A stretch of DNA of 41,030 bases from Muribaculaceae bacterium (GTDB lineage: Bacteria > Bacteroidota > Bacteroidia > Bacteroidales > Muribaculaceae). A program made the translations under genes and the position numbers. The number at the start of each line of letters is the position of its first letter. The first letter of the stretch is position 1. Location of the stretch: assembly GCA_016290325.1 (NCBI GenBank), contig JAEETL010000024.1, positions 1 to 41,030 on the forward strand, read 5' to 3'. This document shows, one piece after another, positions 22,549 to 31,191 of the stretch. The notes beneath the pieces were generated by a model that worked only from the letters and a program-made list of their open reading frames with translations, ran no database searches and had not been told where the DNA came from.

Positions 22549-22551
22549 GTT

Positions 22552-24060
22552 ATGAATAACACCTATTACGGAAAACTCATATATGAGTTGTCGCAACCTG
22601 GCCGCCAGGGCTATTCCCTGCCCGAGAACAGGTGTGCCGAGTACAAGATGAGCGACCTGCCCAAGGGGCTGATGCGTGAGAACGCGCCGCTGCTGCCCGA
22701 AGTTGACGAGTTGAGCGTTGTGCGTCATTACACCAACATGAGCAACAACAACTTCGGTGTTGACACGGGTTTCTATCCCCTGGGTTCATGCACGATGAAG
22801 TACAATCCCAAAATTAACGAGGAGATTGCCGCCCACCGCGAGTTCACGGGTCTGCACCCGCTGCAGAATCCCCTAACTACTCAGGGTGCGCTGGCTGTGT
22901 ACTACTTCCTGCAGACCAGTCTTGCCGAAATCTCAGGCTTGAGTGAGTTCACATTGAACCCCTATGCAGGAGCCCACGGTGAGTTGACCGGCCTGATGAT
23001 CATGCGTGGCTACCACATGGAGCGCGGTGACATGAAGCGCACCAAGGTGATCATCCCCGACAGTGCCCACGGCACCAACCCCGCCAGCTCGGCCGTTTGC
23101 GGTCTCGACGTAGTGACTGTTAAGAGTCGCCCCGACGGCACTGTTGACGTTGACGACCTGCGTCCGTTGCTCGATGACACCGTTGCCGGCATGATGATGA
23201 CCAACCCTAACACGCTGGGCATCTTTGAGCAGAACATCGGTGTGATTGCCAAGGCTGTTCATGAGGCTGGCGGTCTGATGTACTATGATGGCGCTAACCT
23301 CAACCCCATGCTGGGCAAGGTGCGTCCCGGTGACATCGGCTTCGATATCATGCACATCAACCTGCACAAGACCTTCTCGACGCCTCACGGCGGTGGTGGT
23401 CCCGGTAGTGGTCCTGTTGGCGTTCGCGCTGGCCTGGAGCACCTGCTCCCCAATCCCCGCGTCGTGAAAGTGAGCGAGGATGATTACGACTACTTCAAGG
23501 TAGAGTGCAGCGACAAGTCCATCGGCAGCATCAGCGGTCACCTGGGCAACTTTGGTGTGATGATGCGCGCTCTGGCCTACATCTTGACGCTCGGTCGCGA
23601 CCAGCTCAAGTGGGTAGGCCCGTTGGCAACACTCAACGCTAACTACATCAAGGAGTCGTTGAAGGACGTCTTTGAACTGCCCATTGGCGGCGTATGCAAG
23701 CACGAGTTTGTATTTGACGGATTAAAGGACAAGTCAACTGGCGTGACTACGCTCGACGTGGCTAAGCGCCTGTTGGACTATGGTTTCCATGCTCCCACCA
23801 TTTACTTCCCCTTGCTGTTCCACGAGGCACTAATGATTGAGCCCACCGAGAACGAGAGCAAGCAGACGCTGGATGAATTCATCCGCATCATGCGCGTCAT
23901 CGCTCAGGAAGCCAAGGACAATCCCGAGATGGTGAAGAGTGCTCCGCACAACACGCCCGTTCGTCGTCTCGACGACACCCAGGCTGCGTTGCATCCCATC
24001 GTAACCTGGCGCGAGTTGGTTGCTGATAGTCAAGTTGCTGATAGTCAAGTTGCTGAATAA
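22552..24060 (+). CDS. gcvPB: Glycine dehydrogenase (decarboxylating) subunit 2
   Basis: The 502-residue subunit carries the pyridoxal-phosphate lysine, K273 in INLHKTFSTPHGGGGPGSG. DSAHGTNPASSA and the NFGVDTGFYPLGSCTMKYNP entry are the family's hallmarks. It completes the split P protein with gcvPA. The last 12 residues, ADSQVADSQVAE, come from two 15-bp tandem copies (24019-24048) and look like an added tail. The stop codon lies inside an 8-bp hairpin GTTGCTGA/TCAGCAAC (24049-24068). Confidence 0.95.
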   Translation: MNNTYYGKLIYELSQPGRQGYSLPENRCAEYKMSDLPKGLMRENAPLLPEVDELSVVRHYTNMSNNNFGVDTGFYPLGSCTMKYNPKINEEIAAHREFTGLHPLQNPLTTQGALAVYYFLQTSLAEISGLSEFTLNPYAGAHGELTGLMIMRGYHMERGDMKRTKVIIPDSAHGTNPASSAVCGLDVVTVKSRPDGTVDVDDLRPLLDDTVAGMMMTNPNTLGIFEQNIGVIAKAVHEAGGLMYYDGANLNPMLGKVRPGDIGFDIMHINLHKTFSTPHGGGGPGSGPVGVRAGLEHLLPNPRVVKVSEDDYDYFKVECSDKSIGSISGHLGNFGVMMRALAYILTLGRDQLKWVGPLATLNANYIKESLKDVFELPIGGVCKHEFVFDGLKDKSTGVTTLDVAKRLLDYGFHAPTIYFPLLFHEALMIEPTENESKQTLDEFIRIMRVIAQEAKDNPEMVKSAPHNTPVRRLDDTQAALHPIVTWRELVADSQVADSQVAE

Positions 24061-24073
24061 TCAGCAACTTTCC

Positions 24074-24168
24074 TGATTAGTGATTAGAGATGAGTGATTA
24101 GCGAGGGAACACCTCCAGCCAATCAACTAATCTCTAATCACTAATCTCTAATCGTTAATCACTAATCT
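24074..24168. repeat. Inverted heptamer repeat between gcvPB and lpdA
   Basis: Four heptamers of the TGATTAG type (24074-24101) face six of the CTAATCN type (24127-24168). The core arms 24075-24091 and 24130-24146 are perfectly complementary over 17 bp with a 38-base loop. This would form a stable RNA hairpin just before the lpdA start. Confidence 0.8.
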
Positions 24169-24178
24169 TTTATCTAGC

Positions 24179-25516
24179 ATGTTTGACATTATTATAATTG
24201 GAGCAGGCCCTGGCGGTTATGAGACCGCTGCCGACGCTGCCGCTCATGGGCTGACAGTAGCCATCGTTGAGCGTGACCAGATGGGTGGTACCTGCCTGAA
24301 TCGTGGCTGTATCCCCACCAAGGCTCTGTGCCGTAATGCCGAGGTTGTCAACCTGATGCGCGAGAGCGAAATTTGGGGTGTCAAGACGGGAGAAATCGCC
24401 TTTGACTACGCTCCTGTATTTGAGCGCAAGGAAGCTGTCGTGAAGCAACTGCGTGAAGGTGTGGAAATGCTTATGGGTGCTCCCGGCATCACCGCCATCA
24501 AGGGAGAAGCAATCCTGAAGGACGCCAATACCGTTGTGGTGAACGGTGAGGAATACCAGGCGAAAAACATCATCATCGCTACCGGTTCCGCTCCTCGTGG
24601 ACTGCCTATTCCCGGCGCAGAGTTGGCCATGACCAGCGACGATATCCTGGCTATGGAAATGCTGCCCAAGAGCCTGTGTATCGTGGGTGGTGGTGTCATC
24701 GGCATGGAGTTTGCCGCTGTGTTCAGCACATTTGGTGTTGAGGTCACCGTCATCGAGTACTGCAAGGAAATCCTGCCGCCGTTTGACAAGGATGTGGCCA
24801 AGCGCCTAAAGACCGTCCTGAGCAAGCGTGGTATCATAATTATCACCAGTGCTGCCGTGAACGGCATTACCAAGGGCGAAGACGGCATGACAGTAACCTA
24901 TGAACTCAAGGGTAAACCCCAGAGTGTTACAGCTGAGAATGTGCTGATGTCGGTGGGTCGCCAACCTGTTTTGCCTCAGGGTCTTGACGCTGTGGGCGTT
25001 ACTGTTGGCCGCCGTGGCATCGAGGTCGATGACAACATGATGACCAATGTGCCGGGCGTGTATGCCATTGGTGACGTGAACGGTCGCATGATGCTCGCCC
25101 ATGCCGCTAGTGCCCAAGGACAGCGCGCCCTGCATGCCATCATGGGCAAGGCCGACAACATCAAGCTCGATATCGTGCCCAGCGCCGTATTCACTGTGCC
25201 CGAGTTGGCCATGGTGGGACTGACCGAGGAGCAGTGTGCCGAGAAGGGCCTTGATGTAACTGTGAAGAAAGCATTCTTCCGCAGCAACGGCAAGGCTGTC
25301 TCTATGAATGAGACCGACGGCCTGTTGAAGATGATTGTCGATAATGCGACACGCCAGATTGTGGGTTGCCACATCTGTGGCGCTCACGCAGCCGACCTCA
25401 TCCAGGAAGTAGTCACCGCCATGAATGCCGGCGCCACCGTTGACCTGCTGGCAACGAGCATCCACGGCCACCCCACCCTGAGTGAAGTGACCCTAGCTGC
25501 TGCCCGCCAATTTTAA
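24179..25516 (+). CDS. lpdA: Dihydrolipoyl dehydrogenase (L protein)
   Basis: The 445-residue flavoprotein reoxidises the dihydrolipoyl group of GcvH with NAD+. It has the FAD-binding GAGPGGYE at 8-15, the redox disulfide C39/C44 in GGTCLNRGC, the NAD-binding GGGVIGMEFA, the second FAD motif VYAIGDVNG, and the active-site H431 with E436 in HPTLSE. It is the last gene of the locus, 118 bases after gcvPB, separated by the heptamer hairpin. It may also serve other dehydrogenase complexes. Confidence 0.95.
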   Translation: MFDIIIIGAGPGGYETAADAAAHGLTVAIVERDQMGGTCLNRGCIPTKALCRNAEVVNLMRESEIWGVKTGEIAFDYAPVFERKEAVVKQLREGVEMLMGAPGITAIKGEAILKDANTVVVNGEEYQAKNIIIATGSAPRGLPIPGAELAMTSDDILAMEMLPKSLCIVGGGVIGMEFAAVFSTFGVEVTVIEYCKEILPPFDKDVAKRLKTVLSKRGIIIITSAAVNGITKGEDGMTVTYELKGKPQSVTAENVLMSVGRQPVLPQGLDAVGVTVGRRGIEVDDNMMTNVPGVYAIGDVNGRMMLAHAASAQGQRALHAIMGKADNIKLDIVPSAVFTVPELAMVGLTEEQCAEKGLDVTVKKAFFRSNGKAVSMNETDGLLKMIVDNATRQIVGCHICGAHAADLIQEVVTAMNAGATVDLLATSIHGHPTLSEVTLAAARQF

Positions 25517-25551
25517 ATCTTTTTACAAGCTATTAGCTTGAAATACTACAG

Positions 25552-25589
25552 ACGACAAGCCACCTGCTAAAAAGTGGGTGGCTCGTCGT
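25552..25589 (+). terminator. Terminator of the glycine-cleavage locus
   Basis: ACGAC...GTCGT and AGCCACC/GGGTGGCT form a long stem with one bulge and a loop of A and T. TTTAT follows. A smaller hairpin CAAGCT/AGCTTG precedes it at 25526-25540. Confidence 0.7.
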
Positions 25590-25720
25590 TTATACTGCAA
25601 TTATTCCATCTCTAGCACATTAGAAATAATGCATAACGGGCAAAACAACTTGAAACATCAACTAAAAGGAAGAATTGGAGCTACAACATGGCATTATTTC
25701 CATAAAAGCATGACAGGCAT

Positions 25721-25752
25721 TTTGTAAGGATAGGAATTTATTTGTAATTTTG
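25721..25752 (+). promoter_or_regulatory. Promoter of the pdxA operon
   Basis: TTTG (25721-25724), a 20-base spacer and TAATTTTG (25745-25752) match the consensus exactly. The pdxA start follows at 25789. Confidence 0.8.
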
Positions 25753-25788
25753 CAGTTAGTTTTTTTGATACGTAGAAATCATTACAAA

Positions 25789-26892
25789 ATGAGTGAAGAT
25801 AATAATAACAAACTAAGAGTCGGTATCACCTTGGGCGACACCAATGGTATCGGCATTGAAGTGGCAATGAAGGCTATCGGAGTGCCTGAAATGATGGACA
25901 TGTGTGTTCCAGTTCTTTATGGCTCAAGCCGCATCGTGAGCTATCACCGCAACGCCTGCAATTTGCCCGGATTTCAAATCAATCACACCAAGAACGCAGA
26001 GCAAATCAAATCCAATATGCCTAACCTGATTGAATGCATAGATCAGGAAATCAAGGTAGAACTTGGTCAACCCAGCAAGCAGGCAGGCCTTGCATCTTTT
26101 ATCGCACTTGAGGCTGCCGTCCGTGACCTGAAGGGTGGCTTGATTGATGTGCTCGTGACGGGTCCGATTAATAAGGATAACATCCAGAGTGAGCAATTCC
26201 ACTTCCCTGGCCATACCGAGTATCTGGAGAGTGCCGCCGGCGATGGAGAAAAAGCACTCATGATCATGTGTACCGATAATCTCCGCATTGCCTTAGCCAC
26301 TACTCATCTGCCTCTGGGAGAAGTTCCCGGTTCACTCACTATCGAAGGTATTCGAGAGAAACTGCGCATGTTCAATTCAGCACTGAAGCGTGACTTTAAT
26401 ATCGACAGACCACGCATCGCTGTTCTCTCACTCAATCCCCATGCAGGCGAGAACGGTATGCTCGGCCATGAGGAGAGAGAAATCATTATTCCCGCCCTCC
26501 AGCAGTCACTTGACGAGGATGGGGTTCAGTGCTTTGGACCATACGCCTCTGACGGTTTCTTTGGTGCTCGTCATTACCGCCGTTTTGATGGTGTGCTGGC
26601 CATGTACCACGATCAAGGCCTCATTCCGTTCAAGACTATCGCCATGGATGAAGGTGTGAACTTCACCGCAGGTTTGCCTATTGTACGCACCAGCCCCGAC
26701 CATGGAACTGGATATGATATCGCCGGACAAGGCATTGCAAACGAGTCATCGATGCGTCATGCCATCTACATGGCCCTAGACATCTACCGCAACCGGGTAC
26801 GTTATGACGAGGCCCGCCAGAATCCATTACCCAAGTTGTTCCAAGACCGAGGTCGCGACAATGTGAAACTCGATCTAACTAAAGGCGAATAA
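25789..26892 (+). CDS. pdxA: 4-hydroxythreonine-4-phosphate dehydrogenase PdxA
   Basis: The 367-residue NAD-dependent enzyme of pyridoxal-phosphate synthesis has the family motifs GITLGDTNGIGIEV (12-25), LVTGPINK (122-129) and the metal-binding H142 in FPGHTEYLE. RIAVLSLNPHAGENG and LAMYHDQGLIPFK follow. The chosen ATG gives MSEDNNNKLRVG; a longer frame would add 13 residues overlapping the promoter. It is the first gene of an operon with a HAD hydrolase (21 bases later) and a nucleotidyltransferase. PLP is also the cofactor of the neighbouring GcvP. Confidence 0.94.
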   Translation: MSEDNNNKLRVGITLGDTNGIGIEVAMKAIGVPEMMDMCVPVLYGSSRIVSYHRNACNLPGFQINHTKNAEQIKSNMPNLIECIDQEIKVELGQPSKQAGLASFIALEAAVRDLKGGLIDVLVTGPINKDNIQSEQFHFPGHTEYLESAAGDGEKALMIMCTDNLRIALATTHLPLGEVPGSLTIEGIREKLRMFNSALKRDFNIDRPRIAVLSLNPHAGENGMLGHEEREIIIPALQQSLDEDGVQCFGPYASDGFFGARHYRRFDGVLAMYHDQGLIPFKTIAMDEGVNFTAGLPIVRTSPDHGTGYDIAGQGIANESSMRHAIYMALDIYRNRVRYDEARQNPLPKLFQDRGRDNVKLDLTKGE

Positions 26893-26913
26893 CCACACAC
26901 GACAGGGATTTAT

Positions 26914-27618
26914 ATGATAAAGGGTATAATCTTTGATTACGGCGGCACCTTGGATAGCCGTGGCGTGCACTGGAGCGAGGTGCTGTGGCAAGGCTATCAG
27001 CAAGCCGGTGTGCCTATTGACAAGGAAACATTCCGTACGGCATACGTTGAGGGTGAGCGTGCGCTCGCCCGTGAACGCATCATCCTGCCGCAGGATAATT
27101 TTCACACCCTTTTGCGTAAAAAAGTGGCTCTGGAGATTTCTTACCTGCCCGACCAGCCCGATGATGCTACCCGCGACCGCTGGGTCGACCAGATCGCATC
27201 ATATTGCGATAACGCAGCCCGACAGTGTATCAACGAGGCCATGCCATTATTGGAAAAACTGCACGACAATTACCCAATGATGCTTGTGAGCAACTTCTAT
27301 GGCAACATTGATGAGGTGCTGCGCGATTATGGCATCCGTCACCTGTTTAAAGGCATCATTGAGAGTGCAGTAGTCGGTGTGCGCAAGCCCAACCCCACCT
27401 TGTTCAAGCTTGGCGTTGATGCTTTGGAACTGGCTCCAAATGAGGTGCTTGTCGTTGGTGACAGCCTGCGCAAGGATATAGAGCCTGCTGAGCAACTGGG
27501 TTGCCAAGTGCTGTGGCTCAAGGGCAAAGGATGGACCAAGGAGGAAGACCTGCAAACCCATCCCCATACAATAACCAGTGTTTTGCAAGTGAACGACTGG
27601 CTCAATCAATTAGCATAA
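26914..27618 (+). CDS. HAD-superfamily hydrolase
   Basis: The 234-residue protein has the HAD nucleophile loop IIFDYGGTLD with D8. The usual second Asp of the DxD motif is G10, so the general acid is missing from its standard place; this variant occurs in some HAD families. Motif II is MLVSNFYGN and motif IV VVGDSLRKDIEPAEQLG, with K156-region VGVRKPNPTLF as motif III. The cap is the helical C1 type (residues 15-95). The substrate is unknown. Its place after pdxA and before a nucleotidyltransferase suggests a metabolite phosphatase, but this is inference. Confidence 0.85.
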   Translation: MIKGIIFDYGGTLDSRGVHWSEVLWQGYQQAGVPIDKETFRTAYVEGERALARERIILPQDNFHTLLRKKVALEISYLPDQPDDATRDRWVDQIASYCDNAARQCINEAMPLLEKLHDNYPMMLVSNFYGNIDEVLRDYGIRHLFKGIIESAVVGVRKPNPTLFKLGVDALELAPNEVLVVGDSLRKDIEPAEQLGCQVLWLKGKGWTKEEDLQTHPHTITSVLQVNDWLNQLA

Positions 27619-27651
27619 CGATACTCCTTAATCATATAGACAAAGACAGCT

Positions 27652-28350
27652 ATGAACTATGCCATTATCGCTGCGGGTGAAGGTTCCCGCCTAGCCCAAG
27701 AAGGTGTTGCCAAACCCAAACCCCTTGTTGAACTGCAAGGCGAGCCCATGATTGGACGCCTGATCAACATCATGCTCAGATGTAATGCCGAGAGCATCAG
27801 CATCATCGTCAATGAGCACATGACCGAGGTAAGGGAATATCTCGAGAGCTTGGTATTGCCTGTTCCTCTGAACCTTGTTGTCAAAACAACTCCCAGTTCG
27901 ATGCACAGCCTATGGCACCTGAGCCGTGTGATTCCCAACGGAAAATTCTGCCTGACAACAGTTGACACCATTTTTAAGGAGAACGATTTCAAAGGATACA
28001 TCGAAGCCTTTGAGAATGACGAGTCTCACGACGGCATGTGGGCAGTTACCCCGTTTGTAGATGATGAGAAGCCCCTTTGGGTTGATGTTGATGACGAAAT
28101 GAATATCACAGCATTCCGCGACAAAGCTTGGGACGGTGCGCGTTATGTGTCAGGCGGCGTGTACGCGATGACCGACCGAGCTTTTGAGGTACTGGACAAC
28201 TGCATTGAGCAAGGAGTCAGCCGCATGCGCAACTTCCAGCGGGCACTAGTTGACGCTGGCTATCACCTGCAGGCCTATAGCATAGAGAAAATCGTGGACG
28301 TGGACCATGCCAACGATATCGCTACTGCTGAGGCTTTTCTAAATGCATAG
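27652..28350 (+). CDS. Nucleotidyltransferase-family protein
   Basis: The 232-residue protein has the Rossmann-like NTP-transferase start YAIIAAGEGSRLAQEG followed by KPKPLVELQGEPMI, the nucleotide-binding loop and lysine of sugar-phosphate nucleotidyltransferases. TTVDTIF holds the metal-binding position, usually Asp (FCLTTVDT). VDVDHANDIATAEAFL is the typical C-terminus. It may activate a phospho-sugar or a choline-like alcohol for surface polymers. It is cotranscribed with the HAD gene (33 bases) and pdxA. Confidence 0.8.
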   Translation: MNYAIIAAGEGSRLAQEGVAKPKPLVELQGEPMIGRLINIMLRCNAESISIIVNEHMTEVREYLESLVLPVPLNLVVKTTPSSMHSLWHLSRVIPNGKFCLTTVDTIFKENDFKGYIEAFENDESHDGMWAVTPFVDDEKPLWVDVDDEMNITAFRDKAWDGARYVSGGVYAMTDRAFEVLDNCIEQGVSRMRNFQRALVDAGYHLQAYSIEKIVDVDHANDIATAEAFLNA

Positions 28351-28424
28351 AATTAAGCATTTTTACCCGTCGTGTAGGCTTTTTTCAGTCGAAGGGGCCT
28401 TTCTTTAAGCAGAAAACTATTCAT

Positions 28425-28459
28425 AACCAATACTTTGTTATTGGTTTATAGTATATTTG
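28425..28459 (+). promoter_or_regulatory. Promoter box with upstream hairpin before the endonuclease gene
   Basis: TATATTTG (28452-28459) matches TAnnTTTG. Just upstream, AACCAATA/TATTGGTT (28425-28446) forms an 8-bp hairpin that covers the -33 region and could be an operator or the end of the preceding transcript. Confidence 0.45.
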
Positions 28460-28519
28460 CAAAAAATCGATGACATATTAAAGGGCATACCATTATTATA
28501 AATCATAAACTACTAGACA

Positions 28520-31117
28520 ATGAAAAATCTTTTGCGAAACATCTCCCTATTGCTAATGGTGCTCATTGGCATGCAGGCTACGGCGGCAGTACCTAGCGGG
28601 TACTATAACAACGCCAAGAGCAAGAGCGACCAAGCGCTGATGAGTGCCTTGCACCAAATCATTAAGGGTCACACTAAGCGTAGCTATGACCAGTTGAAGA
28701 TCGACTTCAAAACCACTGACTGCAACGGTAATATCATTATTGACCGCTACTCAGATTCACAGTTCACCTATGACACGGACTTCTGTGGCACATATAACGG
28801 CGTGGGCGACTGTTACAACCGTGAGCACTCGATTCCCAACAGCTGGTGGGGCGGTTCATCTAGTGATACGGCCTATACAGATCTTCATCATTTGATTCCT
28901 ACTGATGGCTGGGTTAACTCTGAACGTGGCAACTATCCGTTTGGTAATTGTGCCAATGGCACTCCCAAGGGTACCGGTAAACGTGGAACTTGCACGTTCA
29001 GTGGCTACAATGGCACCGTGTTTGAAGTGGCCGATGAGTACAAGGGCGATTTCGCACGTATGTATTTCTACTTTGCAGTGCGCTATATGACACGCATCAG
29101 CTCGTATACCAGCGGATTGGGTAGTGTTGTGTTTACTTCTAGTAACTACAAATGCTTGACGACATGGGCCATCAATCAGTTGCTCGAGTGGCACCGCAAT
29201 GACCCGGTAAGCACACTCGAGACGACACGCAACGATGCCGTCTACGGACTACAGCGCAACCGCAACCCCTTTGTTGACTATCCTGAGCTGGTTGAATACA
29301 TCTGGGGCAACATGCAGGGCAATGCATGGAACAGCGGTTCCACTCCTACCCCCACATTGACGTCTCCCACTAATGGCTCAACTGTGAATGTCGGCACGAA
29401 CACGGGCAACGGCGTGAGCAAGACCATCAACGTGAGTGGCAGTAACTTGACCAAGGCGTTAACCGTGAGCGTGAGTGGAACAGGATTCACAGTAACCCCC
29501 ACAAGCATAACAGCAGCCAACGCAAACGCTGGCACCACGATAACAGTTACCTATAACGGTACCGCCACCAATGCGACAGGCACGTTGACCATCAGCAGCA
29601 GTGAGGTAAGCTCAACTGTCCACCTCACCGCAAGCTACAATAGCGGTAGCGGTCCCGATGAGGTCATTGAAACTTGGGAAGGATGCACCGTCGGTGGCTA
29701 CTGGACCCAGGAGGTACAAGGAGCCGCATTCAAATGGTACTTCAGCAATGCTGGACTCTATGCACGTGATAATGATCACTGGAACGGCTCACTTGGCTGC
29801 TGCTTTGGCAAGAATGCTGATTCCTATATACAGATGTCTGAGGACGTTACTGGTGGAGCCAGCAAGCTTACTTTCTATGCGGCAAAATATGGCAATGATG
29901 CAAATCCCACAATGAAAATCCATTATAGCACCAATGGTGGAAGCACATGGACTGAAGTGGCTACTTGCACGCTCAATGGGACCTGGCAGCAGTATAGCTA
30001 TAATTTGAACTTGACGGGCAATGTTCGTTTCAAGTTTGTTCAGACTGCAGGCTCGCGTCTCAATATTGATGATATCGCCATCACCAGCAATGCAGGCACT
30101 GTGACTAATCCACAAATCACTGCTCCGGCTAACGGTTCAACAGTGAATGTAGGTACAATTGCCGCTAATGAAACCTCGGTGAGCAAGGTTATCACTGTAA
30201 AGGGAACTGACTTGACCAAAGCGTTAAACGTCAGTGTCAGTGGAACAGGCTTCAGCGTTACGCCGTCAACAATCAGTGCGGCTAATGCCAACAACGGCAC
30301 CAACGTGACTGTAACCTACACATCAAGCACCGCAGGAAGCGCAACAGGTACACTCACCATCAGTAGCAGCGAGGCTAGCACCACTGTGAACTTGACAGCA
30401 AGTAAGATAGCGATGCCAGTTATCACAATTTCATCTCTCAACGTGATGGAAGCAGATCAAAATGGCGAATCTACCATCGTTCAGGGCACAGTATCAGCCA
30501 ATAACAACGATGAAGACATCCAGTTGAGTGTGATGGAGGGCAATTTCGAAATCAGCCTCAACAGGCTTAATTGGGCACAATCCCTCACACTTGATGCCAG
30601 TGGTGAAGTATTCTATGTTAGACTTGCTAACACCAGCAATGCAGGCGAGTTTTACGGATCATTGTCAGCAACCACAAGTATAGCTAGTGCGTATGCCGAC
30701 CTGCAAGGCACAGTACACGAGAAATCTATTCTCTATGGCGATGTGAACATGGATGGCAATATCAGCATCAGCGATGTCACTGCACTCATCGACTTCCTGC
30801 TAGGGACTCAAATTGAGGTATTTGATATCCTTGCTGCCGATGTCAATCAGGACGATGCTATTTCCATTGGCGATGTGACAGCGCTCATTGACAAGTTGTT
30901 GAATCCGACAAGCGCACTAATGGCTAATAGCTGGTATGCAGTTCCTGTGGCTAACGGCATTGCCATTAACAATCCATTGGGTGAAATGATTGAAATTTAC
31001 AACCTCGATGGTGAATGTTTAACCAGCACCAACGATAGTCAAAGTGAGATTGTTTTACCAGTAGGTATTTACATGGTATCAGGCGACACGATTTCACACA
31101 AGGTCGTTGTTAAGTGA
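28520..31117 (+). CDS. Secreted multidomain endonuclease I with dockerin-like and T9SS-like ends
   Basis: The 865-residue protein has a signal peptide (1-23), then an endonuclease I domain (about 25-270). Its catalytic motifs are NREHSIPNSW with H103 and TDLHHLIPTDGWVNSERGNYPFG with H123 and H124. Two Ig/BACON-like repeats follow (about 280-372 and 530-627) sharing VSVSGTGF and TGTLTISSSE. Between them is a beta-sandwich domain (about 380-523, ending LNIDDIAITS). A dockerin-like pair DVNMDGNISISDVTALIDFLL and DVNQDDAISIGDVTALIDKLL lies at 741-796. The last 65 residues (IEIYNLDGE, GIYMVSGD..HKVVVK) resemble a T9SS type A sorting domain. It probably degrades extracellular DNA at the cell surface. 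Confidence 0.85.
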   Translation: MKNLLRNISLLLMVLIGMQATAAVPSGYYNNAKSKSDQALMSALHQIIKGHTKRSYDQLKIDFKTTDCNGNIIIDRYSDSQFTYDTDFCGTYNGVGDCYNREHSIPNSWWGGSSSDTAYTDLHHLIPTDGWVNSERGNYPFGNCANGTPKGTGKRGTCTFSGYNGTVFEVADEYKGDFARMYFYFAVRYMTRISSYTSGLGSVVFTSSNYKCLTTWAINQLLEWHRNDPVSTLETTRNDAVYGLQRNRNPFVDYPELVEYIWGNMQGNAWNSGSTPTPTLTSPTNGSTVNVGTNTGNGVSKTINVSGSNLTKALTVSVSGTGFTVTPTSITAANANAGTTITVTYNGTATNATGTLTISSSEVSSTVHLTASYNSGSGPDEVIETWEGCTVGGYWTQEVQGAAFKWYFSNAGLYARDNDHWNGSLGCCFGKNADSYIQMSEDVTGGASKLTFYAAKYGNDANPTMKIHYSTNGGSTWTEVATCTLNGTWQQYSYNLNLTGNVRFKFVQTAGSRLNIDDIAITSNAGTVTNPQITAPANGSTVNVGTIAANETSVSKVITVKGTDLTKALNVSVSGTGFSVTPSTISAANANNGTNVTVTYTSSTAGSATGTLTISSSEASTTVNLTASKIAMPVITISSLNVMEADQNGESTIVQGTVSANNNDEDIQLSVMEGNFEISLNRLNWAQSLTLDASGEVFYVRLANTSNAGEFYGSLSATTSIASAYADLQGTVHEKSILYGDVNMDGNISISDVTALIDFLLGTQIEVFDILAADVNQDDAISIGDVTALIDKLLNPTSALMANSWYAVPVANGIAINNPLGEMIEIYNLDGECLTSTNDSQSEIVLPVGIYMVSGDTISHKVVVK

Positions 31118-31136
31118 GATTGTCTTTAATTGATAA

Positions 31137-31170
31137 AAAAGCACGCGGTCACTATGAGCCGCGTGCTTTT
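31137..31170. terminator. Bidirectional terminator
   Basis: AAAAGCACGCGG pairs with CCGCGTGCTTTT around a 10-base loop. It lies between the convergent endonuclease and ugd genes and has T or A runs on both sides. Confidence 0.85.
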
Positions 31171-31191
31171 CTTATTCAATATTACGTTCTT

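Noticed and set aside
21643..22728. Long minus-strand frame of 361 residues opposite gcvPA/gcvPB
   Set aside because: It is antisense to two certain genes, spans their junction, and its protein shows only mirror composition. Long antisense frames are common opposite GC-biased codon use.
22933..23703. Minus-strand frame of 256 residues opposite gcvPB
   Set aside because: Shadow of gcvPB, with no promoter and no recognisable domain.
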